From assembly GCA_026770615.1 (NCBI GenBank), contig MU631508.1, forward strand, positions 216,041 to 230,608: a stretch of 14,568 nucleotides of DNA, given 5' to 3'. The notes under the pieces were generated by a model that made no database searches, was not told the origin of the DNA, and saw nothing but the letters and a program-made list of their open reading frames with translations. A program made the translations under genes and the position numbers. This DNA comes from Pavlovales sp. CCMP2436 (Eukaryota > Haptophyta > Pavlovophyceae > Pavlovales). Positions 13,696 to 14,568 of the stretch are shown piece by piece; position 1 is the stretch's first letter, and each line of letters starts with the position of its first letter.

Positions 13696-14568
13696 TTAGT
13701 GACGGCCAACTCGAAAATCCGTGTACTCCGAAGTTCCCTCTGTAAGAATGGCGGCCTCTGACACCGGGTTGAACGTTGTCCCGTCGACACCCATGTTATC
13801 GTTCATCGCCGGCTGCAAGCGCACGTTGCCCAGCTCGAACTCCATGGGCTCGAAGTCGTTGCGCTGCCACTGGGGCCCGTACTTGAAAGGGCTGCGACGC
13901 CGGCGGTAGAGCACACCGCCGCACACCGCGCAGATGCAGAGGCTTACGATGATGCCAAACAAGGCGCCGGGGCCGAGACCGCTTCCGACGCTGGTGATTG
14001 CCTGGTTCTGGCCGTCTGGCGGGGGCGAGGGCGAGGGCGGCGGGGACGAGCTCGGGCTTGGCGACTGCGGCGAGAGGCTGCACTTGCTCGGCGAGTAGGT
14101 GCAGGCGTAGAGGGAGATGAGGCTGGGGCAGCCTCTGTTGCACTGCTGCGTGCTCCCCAGCCACGTGCACTGCGTCACAATAATCAGAATGATAATAAGA
14201 ATGATGATAATAAGAATGATGATGACATCATCATCATCATCAAGATGAAAATAGTAATGATGGTGATGATGATACTGATGATGATGAAAATGATGATGCT
14301 TATGAGAATGATTAAAAATAAAAATAAAAACGATGATAATAACTAATAATGATAAACAGTGCTAGTTTACCTGGTTGAGAGTGCACTCGTCGCAGGCGTT
14401 TAAGCCCGCGCACGAGGACGGCGGCAAGGGCGAAGGCGGCGGGGAGGGCGGGGGCGAGGGCGAGGGTGAGGGCGGTGGGGAGGGTGGTGGGGAGGGCGAG
14501 GGTGAGGGTGGTGGAGATGGTGGTGGCTGAGGTGGCTGCTGCTGCCTCGGCGGTGGGCTCGGCGGCGG
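13696..14568 (-). CDS. Pro-Ser-rich, eight-Cys, single-pass membrane protein (partial, 5' end outside)
   Basis: The visible exons are 14568-14371 (open at the window edge) and 14169-13696 (TAA). Intron 14370-14171 joins them in phase 0, giving 223 residues. Visible residues 1-52 are Pro-Ser repeats (PPSPPPSPSPSPPP type, as in algal hydroxyproline-rich wall proteins). Residues 53-96 hold eight cysteines (53, 59, 62, 67, 76, 80, 89, 96; CDECTLNQCTWLGSTQQC is the centre). A second Pro-Ser stalk follows at 97-117. Residues 134-154 are the transmembrane helix, followed by an RRRR stop-transfer and a cytosolic tail with aromatic-acidic motifs (SEYTDF) near the end. Further Pro/Cys modules probably lie upstream. 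Likely surface or wall-linked; no named family is recognised. The plan matches the gene at 9611-10743, with different Cys spacing. Confidence 0.75.
14170..14370 (-). other. Intron with a CAT/ATG trinucleotide microsatellite
   Basis: The donor is GTAAAC (14370) and the acceptor GACGCAG (AG at 14171-14170). Almost the whole intron is GAT/CAT/AAT triplets (for example CATCATCATCATCATCA near 14227-14243) in AT-rich sequence, in sharp contrast to the GC-rich exons. Confidence 0.75.
14402..14568 (-). repeat. GGCGAGGG/GGTGGGGA-type repeat encoding Pro-Ser
   Basis: Hexamer-like GGGCGA and GGTGGN units on the + strand encode SP/PPPSP on the minus strand. They form the coding repeat of the Pro-Ser domain, and the repeat reaches the window edge. 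Confidence 0.75.

Noticed and set aside
1..14568. CRISPR array, prokaryotic operon, rRNA or bacterial mobile system
   Set aside because: No spaced direct repeats, rRNA motifs, Shine-Dalgarno-led gene clusters or integrase/transposase genes were seen. Introns and CCZ1 mark the DNA as eukaryotic nuclear.

Overview
The window looks like nuclear DNA from a GC-rich unicellular eukaryote, most likely an alga. Islands of very GC-rich coding sequence with strong third-position G/C bias alternate with AT-richer, repeat-filled intergenic DNA. GT-AG introns can be placed by eye, secreted or cell-surface proteins carry Pro-Ser repeats, and one gene is a clear eukaryotic housekeeping gene (CCZ1). A haptophyte or a similar algal group would fit, but nothing here fixes the lineage.

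Layout, left to right. Bases 1-335 are an intron end (C-run, then T-rich acceptor) and the last exon of a + strand gene, possibly HEAT-repeat type. Bases 336-3746 are mostly intergenic. They hold a possible 57-codon ORF (726-899), a decayed or very short-intron coding fragment (about 1110-1325), a tandem duplication (1511-1900), an exon-like ORF with a basic DNA-binding-like C-terminus (ending at 2190), a weak ORF (2865-3134) and a strong hairpin (3280-3360). Bases 3747-5570 are a two-exon coiled-coil protein gene. Bases 5571-6732 hold an ORF with a faint OTU-like C-terminus and a long GCG-repeat tract. Bases 6733-8196 encode an Ala-rich, helical, single-pass membrane protein. Bases 8197-9610 hold a MITE-like inverted-repeat element, a 9-bp tandem repeat and a minus-strand exon with a perfect C2H2 zinc finger.

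Bases 9611-10743 (minus) are a two-exon gene for a signal-peptide-bearing type I membrane protein: an eight-cysteine ectodomain, a Pro-Ser stalk, a transmembrane helix and an acidic tail. It is divergent from CCZ1 (10975-12753, +), whose product with MON1 is the RAB7 exchange factor of the endolysosomal system; about 230 bp separate the two start codons. Bases 12754-13695 are repeat-rich intergenic DNA. Bases 13696-14568 (minus, running off the window) encode a second Pro-Ser/eight-cysteine/transmembrane protein with the same overall plan but different cysteine spacing.

The genes do not form an operon-like system. The points most worth following are the two Pro-Ser-stalk/eight-Cys receptor-like proteins, the head-to-head arrangement of one of them with CCZ1, a dispersed element that keeps a small stem while its loop diverges (6660-6727 and 13100-13179), the inverted-repeat element at 8581-8760, and the habit of placing long C-runs before 3' splice sites.
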